From Prunus persica (Eukaryota; Streptophyta; Magnoliopsida; Rosales; Rosaceae): a stretch of DNA of 64,000 nt. Shown here one piece after another: positions 12,826-23,860 of this stretch. The stretch covers positions 21,204,462 through 21,268,461 of the forward strand of contig NC_034015.1 of assembly GCF_000346465.2 (NCBI RefSeq), in the 5' to 3' direction. Each line of letters starts with the position of its first letter. Position 1 is the stretch's first letter. A program made the position numbers and the translations under genes. Below the pieces are notes generated by a model that searched no databases, was not told the DNA's origin, and saw nothing but the letters and a program-made list of their open reading frames with translations.

Positions 12826-12832
12826 TATAAAA
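12826..12832 (+). promoter_or_regulatory. TATA box of a putative transcript through the 672-bp array
   Basis: TATAAAA follows an ATTGG (inverted CCAAT) near 12799. It lies just before a long CT run, a common layout of plant pol II promoters. It stands immediately upstream of the tandem array. That it drives transcription is inferred. Confidence 0.4.
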
Positions 12833-12837
12833 CCATA

Positions 12838-12865
12838 CTCTCTCTCTCCCTCTCATTTCTCTTAG

Positions 12866-12902
<37 letters not shown>
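12838..12902. repeat. (CT)n microsatellite
   Basis: An interrupted CT run ending in an uninterrupted block of roughly 18 CT repeats. CT-rich tracts are frequent in plant 5' leaders. Confidence 0.9.
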
Positions 12903-12906
<4 letters not shown>

Positions 12907-15900
12907 GAGATTATTCTTTTGAGATCTCTGTGTGTTTTCCTGCCATTTCTACTATCGGTATTGATTAAGTTTATCCTCGTTTTCTATTTTCTTAATGCTT
13001 GTCAGGTAGGATTGTTTATCACAGAGCTTAAGGCAATGGCTCCTGCTAAAGGCACCTCCGTTCTCATGGAACTGATATATTTTGTATAGTACCCAAAAAA
13101 AGGAAGAAAAAAAAGTATGTGGGTTTCATAGCTTTCTCGTTCTTCTAATTTTCTTGTTGTTTATTGGTATTAGTTCTTTTGATTGTTCAAGTGTTTGATG
13201 TTTGAATGCTGTACTTGATTGGTTGGAGAATTTTCTTATCTCCATATAGAAAACTCGTCCAAAAGGAGGCTTCATTCTCTTCTTCTCCCCAAAACTATGT
13301 CCTCTCTCAACCCAGATCCTTGTCTGCCCCTTCTTCTCTGTGTCTCACCCTTATTTTTTGGGGCTGCTTCTCAGTCTGTTGTTCTGATTTTGGTTAGATC
13401 TCCCACCTTTGGACCATTGTTGTATGTATTCTTGATGGGGTTTGGTGGTAGATCTAGGTAGATCTCCTTTGGATCTCTTTCATGATTAGTTTTTTTTTTT
13501 TTGGTGCAAAAATTTCAACTGATTTGCTTGTTGATAGTTGTCGTTCTTGCAGTGTTCAGGTAGGATTGTTTATCACAGAACTTAGAGCAATGGCTCTTGC
13601 CAAAGGTACCTCATTTCTCATGGAACTGATATATTTTGAATAATACCCAAGAAAGGAAGAAAAAAAGAATGTGGGTTTCATAGCTTTCTCGCTCTTCTAA
13701 TTTTCTTGTTGTTTATTGGTATTGGTTCTTTTGATTGTTCAAGTGTTTGGTGTTTGAATGCTGGGCTTGATTGGTTGGACAATTTCATATCTCCCTAGTC
13801 TGCCCCTTCTTCTCCATGTCTCACCATTATTTTTTGGGGCTGCCTCTCAGCATGTTGTTATGATTTTGGCTAGATCTCCCACATTTGGACCATTGTTGTA
13901 TGTGTTCTTGATGAGGTTTGGTGGTAGATCTAGGTAGATTTCCTTTGGATCTATTTTCTGTGGTGGTGTAGTTGTTGGATCTAGGAAGGTCTAGGTACAT
14001 CTTCCATCATATGGTATTGTAGGAACACTGCCTCTCTTCATATGTCTCTATCTCAATGAGATTATTCTTTTGAGATCTTTGTCTGTCTTCCTGCCTTTTC
14101 TACTATCGGTATTGTTTAAGTTTATCCTTGTTTTCTGTTTTCTTAATGCTTGTCAGGTAGGATTGTTTATCACAGAGCTTAGAGTAATGGCTCCCTCCTG
14201 CTAAAGGTACCTCCTTTCTCATGGAATTGATATATTTTGTATAATAAACAGGAAAGGAAGAAAAAAAGAATGTGGGTTTCATAGCTTTCTCGCTCTTTTA
14301 ATTTTCTTGTTGTTTATTGGTATTGGTTCTTTTGATTGTTCAAGTGTTTGGTGTTTGAATGCTGGGATTGATTGGTTGGACAATTTCATATCTCCCTACA
14401 GAAAACTCGTCCAAAAGAAGGCTTCTTTCTCTTCTTCTCCCAAAAACTATACCCTCTGTCAACCCAGACCCTAGTCTGCCCCTTCTTCTCCGTGTCTCAC
14501 CCTTATTTTTTGGGCCTACCTCTCAGCATGTTGTTCTGATTTTGGCTAGATCTCCCACATTTGGACCATTGTTGTATGTGTTCTTGATGAGGTTTGGTGG
14601 TAGATCTAGGTAGATCTCCTTTGGATCTATTTTCTGTGGTGGGGTAGTTGTTGGATCTAGGTAGGTCTAGGTAAATCTTCCATCATATGTTATTGTGGGA
14701 ACACTGCCTCTCTTCATATGTCTCTCTCTCTCTATGAGATTATTCTTTTGAGATCTTTGTGTGTCTTCCTGCCTTTTCTACTATCGGTATTGTTTAAGTT
14801 TATCCTTGTTTTCTATTTTCTTAATGCTTGTCAGGTACGATTGTTTATCACAGAGCTTAGAGCAATGGCTCCCTCCTGCTAAAGGTACCTCCTTTCTCAT
14901 GGAATTGATATATTTTGTATAATACCCAGGAAAGGAAGAAAAAAAGAATGTGGGTTTCATAGCTTTCTCGCTCTTTTAATTTTCTTGTTGTTTATTGGTA
15001 TTGGTTCTTTTGATTGTTCAAGTGTTTGGTGTTTGAATGCTGGGCTTGATTGGTTGGACAATTTCATATCTCCCTACAGAAAACTCGTCCAAAAGAAGGC
15101 TTCTTTCTCTTCTTCTCCCAAAAACTATGCCCTCTGTCAACCCAGACCCTAGTCTGCCCCTTCTTCTCCGTGTCTCACCATTACTTTTTGGGGCTACCTA
15201 TCAGCATGTTGGTCTGATTTTGGCTAGATCTCCAACATTTGGACCATTGTTGTATGTGTTCTTGATGAGGTTTGGTGGTAGATCTAGGTAGATCTCCTTT
15301 GGATCTATTTTCTGTGGTGGTGTCGTTGTTGGATCTAGGTAGGTCTAGGTAGATCTTCCATCATATGTTATTGTGGGAACACTGCCTCTCTTCATATGTC
15401 TCTCTCTCGATGAGATTATTCTTTTGAGATCTTTGTGTGTCTTCCTGCCTTTTCTACTATCGGTATTGCTTAAGTTTATCATCGTGTTCTGTTTTCTTAA
15501 TGCTTGTCAGGTAGAAATGTTTATCATAGAGCTTAGAGCAATGGCTCTTGCTAAAGGTACCTAATTTTCTCATGGAACGGATATATTTTTGTATAATACT
15601 CAGGAAATGAAGAAAAAAAGAATTTGGGATTCCATAGGTTTCTCGCTCTTCTAATTTTCTTGTTGTTTATTGGTATTGGGTCCTTTTGATGTTCAAGTGT
15701 TTGGTGTTTGAATGCTGGGCTTGATTGGTTGCACAATTTCATATTTCCCTATAGAAAACTCGTCCAAAAGCAGGCTTCTTTCTCTTCTTCTCCCAAAAAC
15801 TATGCCCTCTGTCAACCCTGACCTTAGTCTACCCATTCTTCTCCGTGTCTCACCCTTACTTTTTGGGGCTACCTCTCAGCATGCTGTTCTGATTTTGGCT

Positions 15901-18900
15901 AGATCTCCCACATTTGGACCATTGTTGTATGTGTTCTTGATGTGGTTTGGTGGTAGATCTAGGTAGATCTCCTTTGGATCTATTTTCTGTTGTGGTGTAG
16001 TTGTTGGATCTAGGTAGGTCTAGGTAGATCTTCCATCATATGTTATTGTGGGAACACTGCCTCTCTTCATATGTCTCTCTCTCGATGAGATTATTCTTTT
16101 GAGATCTTTGTGTGTCTTCCTGCCTTTTCTACTATCGATATTTTTTAAGTTTATCCTTGTTTTCTGTTTTCTTAATGCTTGTCAGGTAGGATTGTTTATC
16201 ACAGAGCTTAGAGCAATGGCTCTTGCTAAAGGTACCTAATTTCTCATGGAACTGATATATTTTGTATAATACCCAGGAAAGGATGGAAAAAAGAATTTGG
16301 GTTTCATAGCTTTCTCGCTCTTCTAATTTTCTTGTTGTTTATTGGTATTGGTTCTTGTGATTGTTCAAGTGTTTGGTGTTTGAATGCTGGGCTTGATTGG
16401 TTGGACAATTTCATAACTCCTTATAGAAAACTCGTCCAAAGGAGGCTTCTTTCTCTTCTTCTCCCAAAAACTATGCCCTCTGTCAACCCAGAACCTAGTC
16501 TACCCCTTCATCTCCGTGTCTCACCCTTATTTTTTTGGGCTACCTCTCAGCATGTTGTTCTGATTTTGGCTAGATCTCCCACATTTGGACCATTGTTGTA
16601 TGTGTTCTTGATGAGGTTTGGTGGTAGATCTAGGTAGATCTCCTTTGGATCTATTTTCTGCAGTGGTGTAGTTGTTGGATCTAGGTAGGTCTAGGAAGAT
16701 CTTCCATCATATGTTATTGTGGGAACACTGCCTCTCTTCATATGTCTCTCTCTCGATGAGATTATTCTTTTGAGATCTTTGTGTATCTTCCTGCCTTTTC
16801 TACTATCGGTATTGTTTAAGTTTATCATTGTTTTCTGTTTTCTTAATGCTTGTCAGGTAGGATTGTTTATCATAGAGCTTAGAGCAATGGCTCTTGCTAA
16901 AGGTACCTAATTTCTCATGGAACTGATATATTTTGTATAATACCCAGGAAAGGAAGAAAAAAAGAATTTGGGTTTCATAGGTTTCTCGCTCTTCTAATTT
17001 TCTTGTTGTTTATTGGTATTGGTTCTTTTGATTGTTCAAGTGTTTGGTGTTTGAATGCTGGGCTTGATTGGTTGGACAATTTCATATATCCCTATAGAAA
17101 ACTTGTCCAAAAGGAGGCTTCTTACTCTTCTTCCCCCAAAAACTATGCCCTCTGTCAACCCTGACCTTAGTCTACCCCTTCTTCTCCGTGTCTCACCCTT
17201 ATTTTTTGGGGCTACCTCTCAGCATGCTGTTCTAATTTTGGCTAGATCTCCCACATTTGGACCATTGTTGTATGTGTTCTTTATGTGGTTTGGTGATAGA
17301 TCTAGGTAGATCTCCTTTGGATCTATTTTCTGTGGTGGTGTAGTTGTTGGATCTTGGTAGGTCTAGGTAGATCTTCCATCATATGTTATTGTGGGAACAC
17401 TGCCTCTCTTCATATGTCTCTCTCTCGATGAGATTATTCTTTTGAGATCTTTGTGTGTCTTCCTGCCTTTTCTACTATCGGTATTGTTTAAGTTTATCCT
17501 TGTTTTCTGTTTTCTTAATGCTTGTCAGGTAGGATTGTTTATCACAGAGCTTAGAGCAATGGCTCTTGCTAAAAGTACCTAATTTCTCATGGAACTGATA
17601 TATTTTGTATAATACCCAGGAAAGGAAGAAAAAAAGAATTTGGGTTTCATAGGTTTCTCGCTCTTCTAATTTTCTTGTTGTTTATTGGTATTGGTTCTTT
17701 GGATTGTTCAAGTGTTTGGTGTTTGAATGCTGGGCTTGATTGGTTGGACAATTTCATATCTCCCTATAGAAAACTCGTCCAAAAGGAGGCTTCTTTCTCT
17801 TCTTCTCCCAAAAACTATGCCCTCTGTCAACCCAGACCCTAGCCTACCCCTTCTTCTCCGTGTCTCACCCTTATTTTTTTGGGCTACCTCTCAGCATGTT
17901 GCTCTGATTTTGGCTAGATCTCCCACATTTGGACCATTGTTGTATGTGTTCTTGATGAGGTTTGGTGGTAGATCTTGGTAGATCTCCTTTGGATCTATTT
18001 TCTGTGGTGGTGTAGTTGTTGGATCTAGGTAGGTCTAGGTAGATCTTCCATCATATGTTATTGTGAGAACACTGCCTCTCTTCATATGTCTCTCTCTCGA
18101 TGTGATTATTCTTTTGAGATCTTTGTCTGTCTTCCTGCCTTTTCTACTATCGGTATTGTTTTTGTTTATTCTTGTTTTCTGTTTTCTTAATGCTTGTCAA
18201 GTAGGATTGTTTATCACAGAGCTTAGAGCAATGGCTCCCTCCTGCTAAATTTACCTCTTTTCTCGTGGAATTGATATATTTTGTATAATACCCAGGAAAG
18301 GAAGAAAAAAAGAATTTGGGTTTCATAGCTTTCTCGCTCTTTTAATTTTCTTGTTGTTTATTGGTATTGGTTCTTTTGATTGTTCAAGTGTTTGGTGTTT
18401 GAATGCTGGGCTTGATTGGTTGGACAATTTCATATCTCCCTACAGAAAACTCGTCCGAAAGGAGGCTTTTTTCTCTTCTTCTACCAAAAACTATGCCCTC
18501 TGTAAACCCAGACCCTAGTCTACCCCTTCTTCTCCATGTCTCACCCTTATTTTTTGGGGCTGCCTCTCAGCCTATTGTTCTGATTTTGGCTAGATCTCCC
18601 ACATTTGGACCATTGTTGTATGTGTTCTTGATGAGATTTAGTGGTAGATCTAGGTAGATCTCCTTTGGATCTATTTTCTGTGGTGGTGTAGTTGTTGGAT
18701 CTAGGTAGGTCTAGGTAGATCTTCCATCATATGGTATTGTGGGAAAACTGCCTCTCTTCATATGTCTCTCTCTTGATTAGATTATTCTTTTGAGATCTTT
18801 GTGTATCTTACTGGCTTTTCTACTATCGGTATTGTTTAAGTTTATTCTTGTTTTCTATTTTCTTAATGCTTGTCAGGTAGGATTGTTTATCACAAAGCTT

Positions 18901-19358
18901 AGAGCAATGGTTCCTGCTAAAGGTACCTCATTTCTCATAGAACTGATATATTTTGTATAAAACCCAGGAAAAGAAAGAAAAAAAGAATTTGGGTTTCATA
19001 GTTTTCTCGCTCTTCTAATTTTCTTGTTGTTTATTAGTATTGGTTCTTTTGATTGTTCAAGTGTTTGATGTTTGAATGCTGAGCTTGATTGGTTTGACAA
19101 TTTCATCTCTCCCTACAGAAAACTTGTCCAAAAGGAGGCTTCTTTCTCTTCTTCTCCCAAAAACTATGCCCTCTGTCAAGCCAGACCCTAGTTTGCCCCT
19201 TCTTCTCTGTGTCTCACCCTTATTTTATGGGGCTGCCTATCTGCCTGTTGTTCTGATTTTGGCTAGATCTCCCACATTTGGACCATTGTTGTATGTGTTC
19301 TTGATGCGGTTTGGTGGTAGATCTAGTTAGATCTCATTTGGATCTATTTTCTGTGGAG
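12903..19358 (+). repeat. tandem array of a ~672-bp unit, 10 copies
   Basis: The marker TTGATTGGTTGG recurs at about 13213, 13764, 14366, 15044, 15719, 16391, 17062, 17734, 18410 and 19083, giving a period of 670-678 bp. The first unit is diverged and has a different middle segment; the second lacks about 120 bp; the last stops near 19358. Each unit carries AGATCT palindromes around AGATCTAGGTAGATCT, a pyrimidine-rich stretch ending CTTGTCAGGTAGG that looks like a splice site, and two short frames of 84 and 63 codons. Copies differ by scattered substitutions, many changing the amino acid, and unit 6 is frameshifted, so the frames do not look selected. I recognise neither a transposon nor a known RNA. 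Transcription is suggested only by the TATA/CT leader. Confidence 0.9.
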
Positions 19359-20965
19359 GTGTACACCAAAACACAGATCACAGGTAGACCAGGAGCTGCA
19401 AAACTATGCGATTACTGACTTCTTATTTTCTTATGATTACATCAAATTAAGATTGCTGCGAAGGGCTCCGTTTATGAGGGTGTTTTATGGTTTATGTTGG
19501 GTTAGCTGGACTGGTTAGGGTTCTTTGTATAAATTTAATTGTGTTGGTTGTGTCTGTATGTGTGTGATCTGCTTGTTTTCTGCTATGAATTTGGGGCTTT
19601 CAGTTTTTAGTTTTCAGTTTTTTTATTTATATTTTATGAAAATACTCTTTTGGATAGTGAATATTGGAATTTTCTAGGATTATGCATTATAGCGTATTCC
19701 ATTGTATCTTAGATATCCAATCTTAGGAAAGCTTGTTGATATTACTAGCACTTGAACTTCCGGTTTATTTTTGTAAAGGATAATAGACTCCTTTCCTTCT
19801 GATAAAATATTTATTTCAATATCTTTCTGAAAATGGTGTATATTAGCTTCATTTCATGCGTAATTTTAAGATACAGATCTGACGGTCTGTTCATGGGTCG
19901 GGTTGGGTCAGTTATGGGCCCAAATCAGGTCTTGTCGGTAGGCCCAAATCGTGAATCGCACATCTGTTTGTCAGGCCCAATTTCGAGTTCCCTCGAAACC
20001 CGAATTTAATGAGTCGAGTTGGTTCGGTTCAGATGTCTACCGAGGCCCAAAAAACAACTATTGAAGGTGTTTGTTATTAAGTATTCCAGGACCATTCCTT
20101 TTTCTTCTTTTTTTGGGTTAGATTTCCAGGCTCTTTAAAGTTTTAGGGTTTCTGTAATCTCAATCACAGAAATCATTATTACAGACCATAGCAGATTGTG
20201 AGAGTAATCTCAATCACAATTTGCAAAGTTAAAAAAGAAAATCCAAATCAAAACAAGTAAATTTGCATTACATATAGAAATCAAATTCCATGAGTTTCAT
20301 ACTCCTCAAATCAAATTAGCACCTCTGCACAAAGAAAAAAAAAATACATATGAATTAATGACATAAAGAAGCTACAAATTTTGATTAATGTAGAAAAGAA
20401 AGAATGATATGGTTATGAGCAAGCTCAAAATCACAGAGGTTAGATTCAGTTAATGGTTCGATAAACTAAGGATGTTGTTCACCCACGTAACCAAATGATG
20501 CAAGCAAAAAAGCAAATATTTCACTCACCCGCTGAGCAATAACAAAAGCTGCTACAAGTAACAGACCAGGACACTTAACAAAAGACCAAGATCCATAAAA
20601 ACACAAGATCCAGTGTGCTGAAATAACAAACATAAGCGTTTAGCCAAGCAACTAAGTCATTATTAACAAGATCCATAAAAACGCAAGAAATGAAGAGGAC
20701 TTACAGAGAAGAAGTCTGTCTTCCTTCAGATCTGGGGTAATACAAATATAAACGAAGAAATTTATACGAATACCTACAAATCAGGCCCTAAATAAATAAA
20801 ATAAATATAAATTTCCGGCCCTAAAATAAATATAAATAATAAAAAATCACAACACAGTCAGACTCGTTCATGAGAACTAAGAGAGAGAAAAAAAATACAG
20901 ATATTAGTACCTTAAAGCCCTAACTCGTTCATGAGAATTTGCGGCTCAAATTGACAGAAAAATCG
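19359..20965. other. non-coding region after the array
   Basis: No gene is recognised. Around 19880-20045 the DNA is rich in GGGTCGGGTT- and GGCCCAAAT-type motifs common in degenerate plant transposon ends. The remainder is AT-rich. Confidence 0.4.
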
Positions 20966-21062
20966 AGTGAGGAAAACTGAGAGAGAATGGCTGAGAGAGA
21001 GCGAGAGTGACCGTGAGAGAGAGAGAGCGAGAGTGACCGTGAGAGAGAGAGCGAGATTGACT

Positions 21063-21112
<50 letters not shown>

Positions 21113-21115
21113 CAG
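20966..21115. repeat. (GA)n-rich microsatellite
   Basis: Repeated GAGAGA blocks with GCGAGAGTGACCGT interruptions, then an uninterrupted run of about 20 GA units near 21066-21107. It gives artificial Arg/Glu-rich frames on the + strand and Ser/Leu-rich frames on the - strand. Confidence 0.9.
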
Positions 21116-21511
21116 TGACAGAGAGATTGAAAGAAGAAGTCGACGGATTTGGTTTGGGGAGAGGAGGTTGAGTGAGAGAGGCAGATCTGATCGGGAGAGA
21201 GAAGTGAAAAAGAATTTGGAGCGGCTGAAATGAAATGTTAGGGTTTCGCGAGCGATCAAGTGTGGCAAGGCGTAGACTTGGGTTTAAAATGACGAATCAG
21301 TCGCTGCCACATGTTTTAATTTATTTTTAAATAATATAATTTAAAATGTTCGGTCCGGTCCGGTTTTCGCCCGTTTGGAGAAAATTAAACCGGTTCGTGG
21401 CCGATTCGGCCCCTTTTTTTTTTATCGGTTTATGGATTTTTTTATTATAAAAATTGAACCAAACCACCAAAAGCGGTCTGGTTCGGCCAATTCGGTCGAG
21501 TTTTCGGTAAT

Positions 21512-21941
21512 AATGCCACCCTTTAGAGATAGAGATAGGAGGAGAAGCAAGGACAAAGATAGGGAAAGGGACAGAGACAGGAATAGGGAATAGGGAATAG
21601 GGACCAAGATAGAGAAAGAGAAATGTCTCGAGACAGGGATCATGATCGTCATCATAGAGACCGTCACAGGGATCGCGAGAGAAGCGAGCGGAAGAGAGAT
21701 AAGGACGTCGTCGATGATGATTACTACCGTGTTCGGGACTCTGATAGGTATGAATTTTTTTTAGCTAGTTATTTACTTGTAAAATGAATGTTCTGTTGTG
21801 TGTTGTCAACTGAGTTAGATGCAATCTGAAATTTTTTATATTGATAGTAACTAGTGTGTGAATAAATCATGGGAAGCTTGTCCGTTTTTTAAATTTCTTT
21901 ATTCTTGAAACAAATCCTTTGCATTCTTGTGTTCTTATTTC

Positions 21942-21999
<58 letters not shown>

Positions 22000-22138
22000 T
22001 ATGAATTGATTTTACAGGCGGAGGGATTATGACAGAGACAGGGAGGATAGGCAATAGGCGCGAGTCTCGGTCTCGTTTGAGGGGTAGATCTGAGTACAAA
22101 TCCAGATTGAGTTCACATTCTCGTTCACGGTCAAAAAG
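21512..22138 (+). pseudogene. N-terminal exons of a U2AF65-like splicing factor, broken
   Basis: Exon 1 remnant (about 21512-21747) encodes RDRDRR repeats, has an in-frame TAG near 21591, then resumes at an ATG (21623) as MSRDRDHDRHHRDRHRDR and ends DDDYYRVRDSDR. Exon 2 (22018-22138) begins RRDYDRDREDRQ and hits TAG at once, where the plant U2AF large subunit continues with an RS-rich stretch; restoring it would need more than one change. The plant protein binds the polypyrimidine tract of introns through RRMs, all of which are absent here. Exon 2 plus flanks is the source family of the inverted copies at 24.3-29.9 kb. Confidence 0.75.
21943..22000. repeat. (ATT)n microsatellite, about 19 units
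   Basis: It sits in the intron of the U2AF-like pseudogene. Other copies of the same intron (31930-31950 and the inverted ones) have only a few ATT/ATG-like triplets, so it expanded in this copy alone. Confidence 0.95.
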
Positions 22139-22306
22139 GTAGTTATTTGAGATATTAGTATGTGAATGTGGATCAAAAAATGCGTTTGAATCACTTTCTT
22201 AAGAGCTCCTAACTCCTATAGCAAATCCTATCTTTGGATTAAACACTTTGTTGACTTGAGTTATTTTCATTCTTCTTTTTTTTTTTGGCCTTACTCGGGT
22301 CTCTTT

Positions 22307-22578
22307 TGTCACATTCCGGGATCGGCTCCGCCGTAGCACGATATTGTCCGCTTTGGGCCCCCCTCTCTGCCCGCACGGTTTTGTTTCTGGGAACTCACGA
22401 GCAACTTCCCAGTGGGTCACCCATCCTGGGAATGCTCTAGCCCCCAACTCGCTTAACTTCGGAGTTCCTACGACTCCGAAGCCAGTGAGCTCCCAAAAGG
22501 CCTCGTGCTAGATGGATGCGGGTGTGCACATATAAGGCACATCACCCCCTCTCCGTTTGGTTGATGTGGGATCTTACA
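22307..22578 (-). mobile_element. solo LTR of a Cassandra-type TRIM element
   Basis: 272 bp bounded by TG...CA (TGTCACATTCCGGG to ATCTTACA) and flanked by a perfect 5-bp target duplication, TCTTT at 22302-22306 and 22579-22583. On the minus strand it contains the 5S-rRNA-like internal-promoter stretch typical of Cassandra: AACTCCGAAGTTAAGCGAG, later AGGATGGGTGACCCACTGGG and AAGTTGCTCGTGAG. No second LTR or internal domain is adjacent, so it is a solo LTR left by recombination. It interrupts the repeat family seen intact at 32214-32250. Confidence 0.9.
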
Positions 22579-22589
22579 TCTTTACTGAC

Positions 22590-22900
22590 CAAATTATTGT
22601 CAAGTCATTTTGTTTGCTTCTCCTCTTTGTTCATACTATTTGACTAAGTAAGATATAGCTGCATGGATTCTATTAGGAAAAGGAACTTTGATGGCGTACA
22701 TAAATATCTATTATCCGTAGTGACTTAAATTTGTAGGTCATGATCAATTTGGGGTTAGGGTTTAGGATCTTGTATTAGTTTCAGTCTTAGAACTTAAAGG
22801 TTTGACTGAAATGAGATCTAATTCATCATTTGACATAACAAATCAAAAATAAATACTGAAGCACTCAAATCAATATTCAATTCATTTTCCATAACAAACA
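22590..22900 (+). repeat. forward fragment of the 1.35-kb repeat family
   Basis: Matches 32230-32370 and 40382-40545 in the same orientation, and the 1.35-kb units in reverse. Shared marks include TTCATACTATTTGACTA, TTTCAGTCTTAGAAC and ACTGAAATGAGATCTA. It diverges after about 22860. Confidence 0.7.
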
Positions 22901-23339
22901 TTCAAGACTGATCGGAAATATATATAGAATAATTCAATAACATATTTGAATTAAATTGATTATCACCAAGAAATTAAAATAAGAGATATTTAGTCATATA
23001 CGCATTCTTAGTACTAAAACTATAAATAAATCATACACTATTTATTTCTATAAACAAACACAAAAAAAACCCAAAAAATGACAACTAGCCCTATTGAATT
23101 TAATTTTGATTATTAAATTACTTTGATGCCCTATTGAGTGTTTTGGGCTTTTTTATGAGGTTTTTGGGTAAGACTTGTTTTAAGAAATCAATGACAGTTT
23201 TGTAATTTTAAAAAAAGTAAAAAGCCTTTTTGTTATGTTGTAAATGTGCTTGGGATATTTCTAAAGTCCATTTCATATACAGTTTTATAATTTGAGCTCC
23301 TATATGGGTATAATAGTAAATCTCCATTAAATAAGTTGA

Positions 23340-23860
23340 GAAACTTACAGAGATTCTTACCTTAGAGCTCAAATGTCGTAGAAGAGACTGAGATTCCTGC
23401 TTCGAGATCTGAATTGGAGTGGAATCAATTCAGAGCAAATGTAACTATGCACCGTAAAAATCAAAATGTCAGAGCGAAATAACAAATTGATTATCACAGG
23501 AAAATTAAAAATAAATTTTGATAAACTTACAGAGATTCTTGCTTCGAGATCTGAATTTGGAATGAAACCAATTCAGAGCAAATGCAACTATGCACTGTAA
23601 AAACCGAAATGTGAGCATGAATAAAAAATTTATTATCATTATGAAATTAAAATTAAGTTGAGAAACTTACAGAGATTCTTACTCCAAGAATCTCAAAGTT
23701 CGTAAGAGAAGACTGAGATTCTTGCTTCGAGATTTGAATTGGAGGGAAACCAATTCAGAGCAAATATAACTATGCACTGTAAAAATCGAAATGTCAACTC
23801 GAAATAACAAATAAAGTTGAAAAACTTATAGAGATTCTTACTTTTAAGATCTCGAAGCAA
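23340..23860. repeat. ~180-bp satellite monomers, first block
   Basis: About three monomers containing AGAAACTTACAGAGATTCTT, GAGATCTGAATTGG, CCAATTCAGAGCAAATG and AACTATGCACTGTAAAAA. The same monomers recur inside the 1.35-kb array and at 30060-31265. Confidence 0.8.

Noticed and set aside
13741..13762. miR395-like AAGTGTTTGG in every 672-bp unit
   Set aside because: Only about ten bases match and there is no opposite arm giving a proper precursor hairpin.
20460..20560. Possible C/D box snoRNA
   Set aside because: ATGATG and CTGA boxes are present, but box C is imperfect and no terminal stem is seen.
20912..21268. Arg/Glu-rich (+) and Ser/Leu-rich (-) long frames
   Set aside because: They are products of the GA/CT microsatellite; no domain, splice context or conserved non-repeat part.
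22307..22578. A true 5S rRNA gene on the minus strand
   Set aside because: Only the internal-promoter-like parts match; TG...CA ends and a target duplication show an LTR of Cassandra type.
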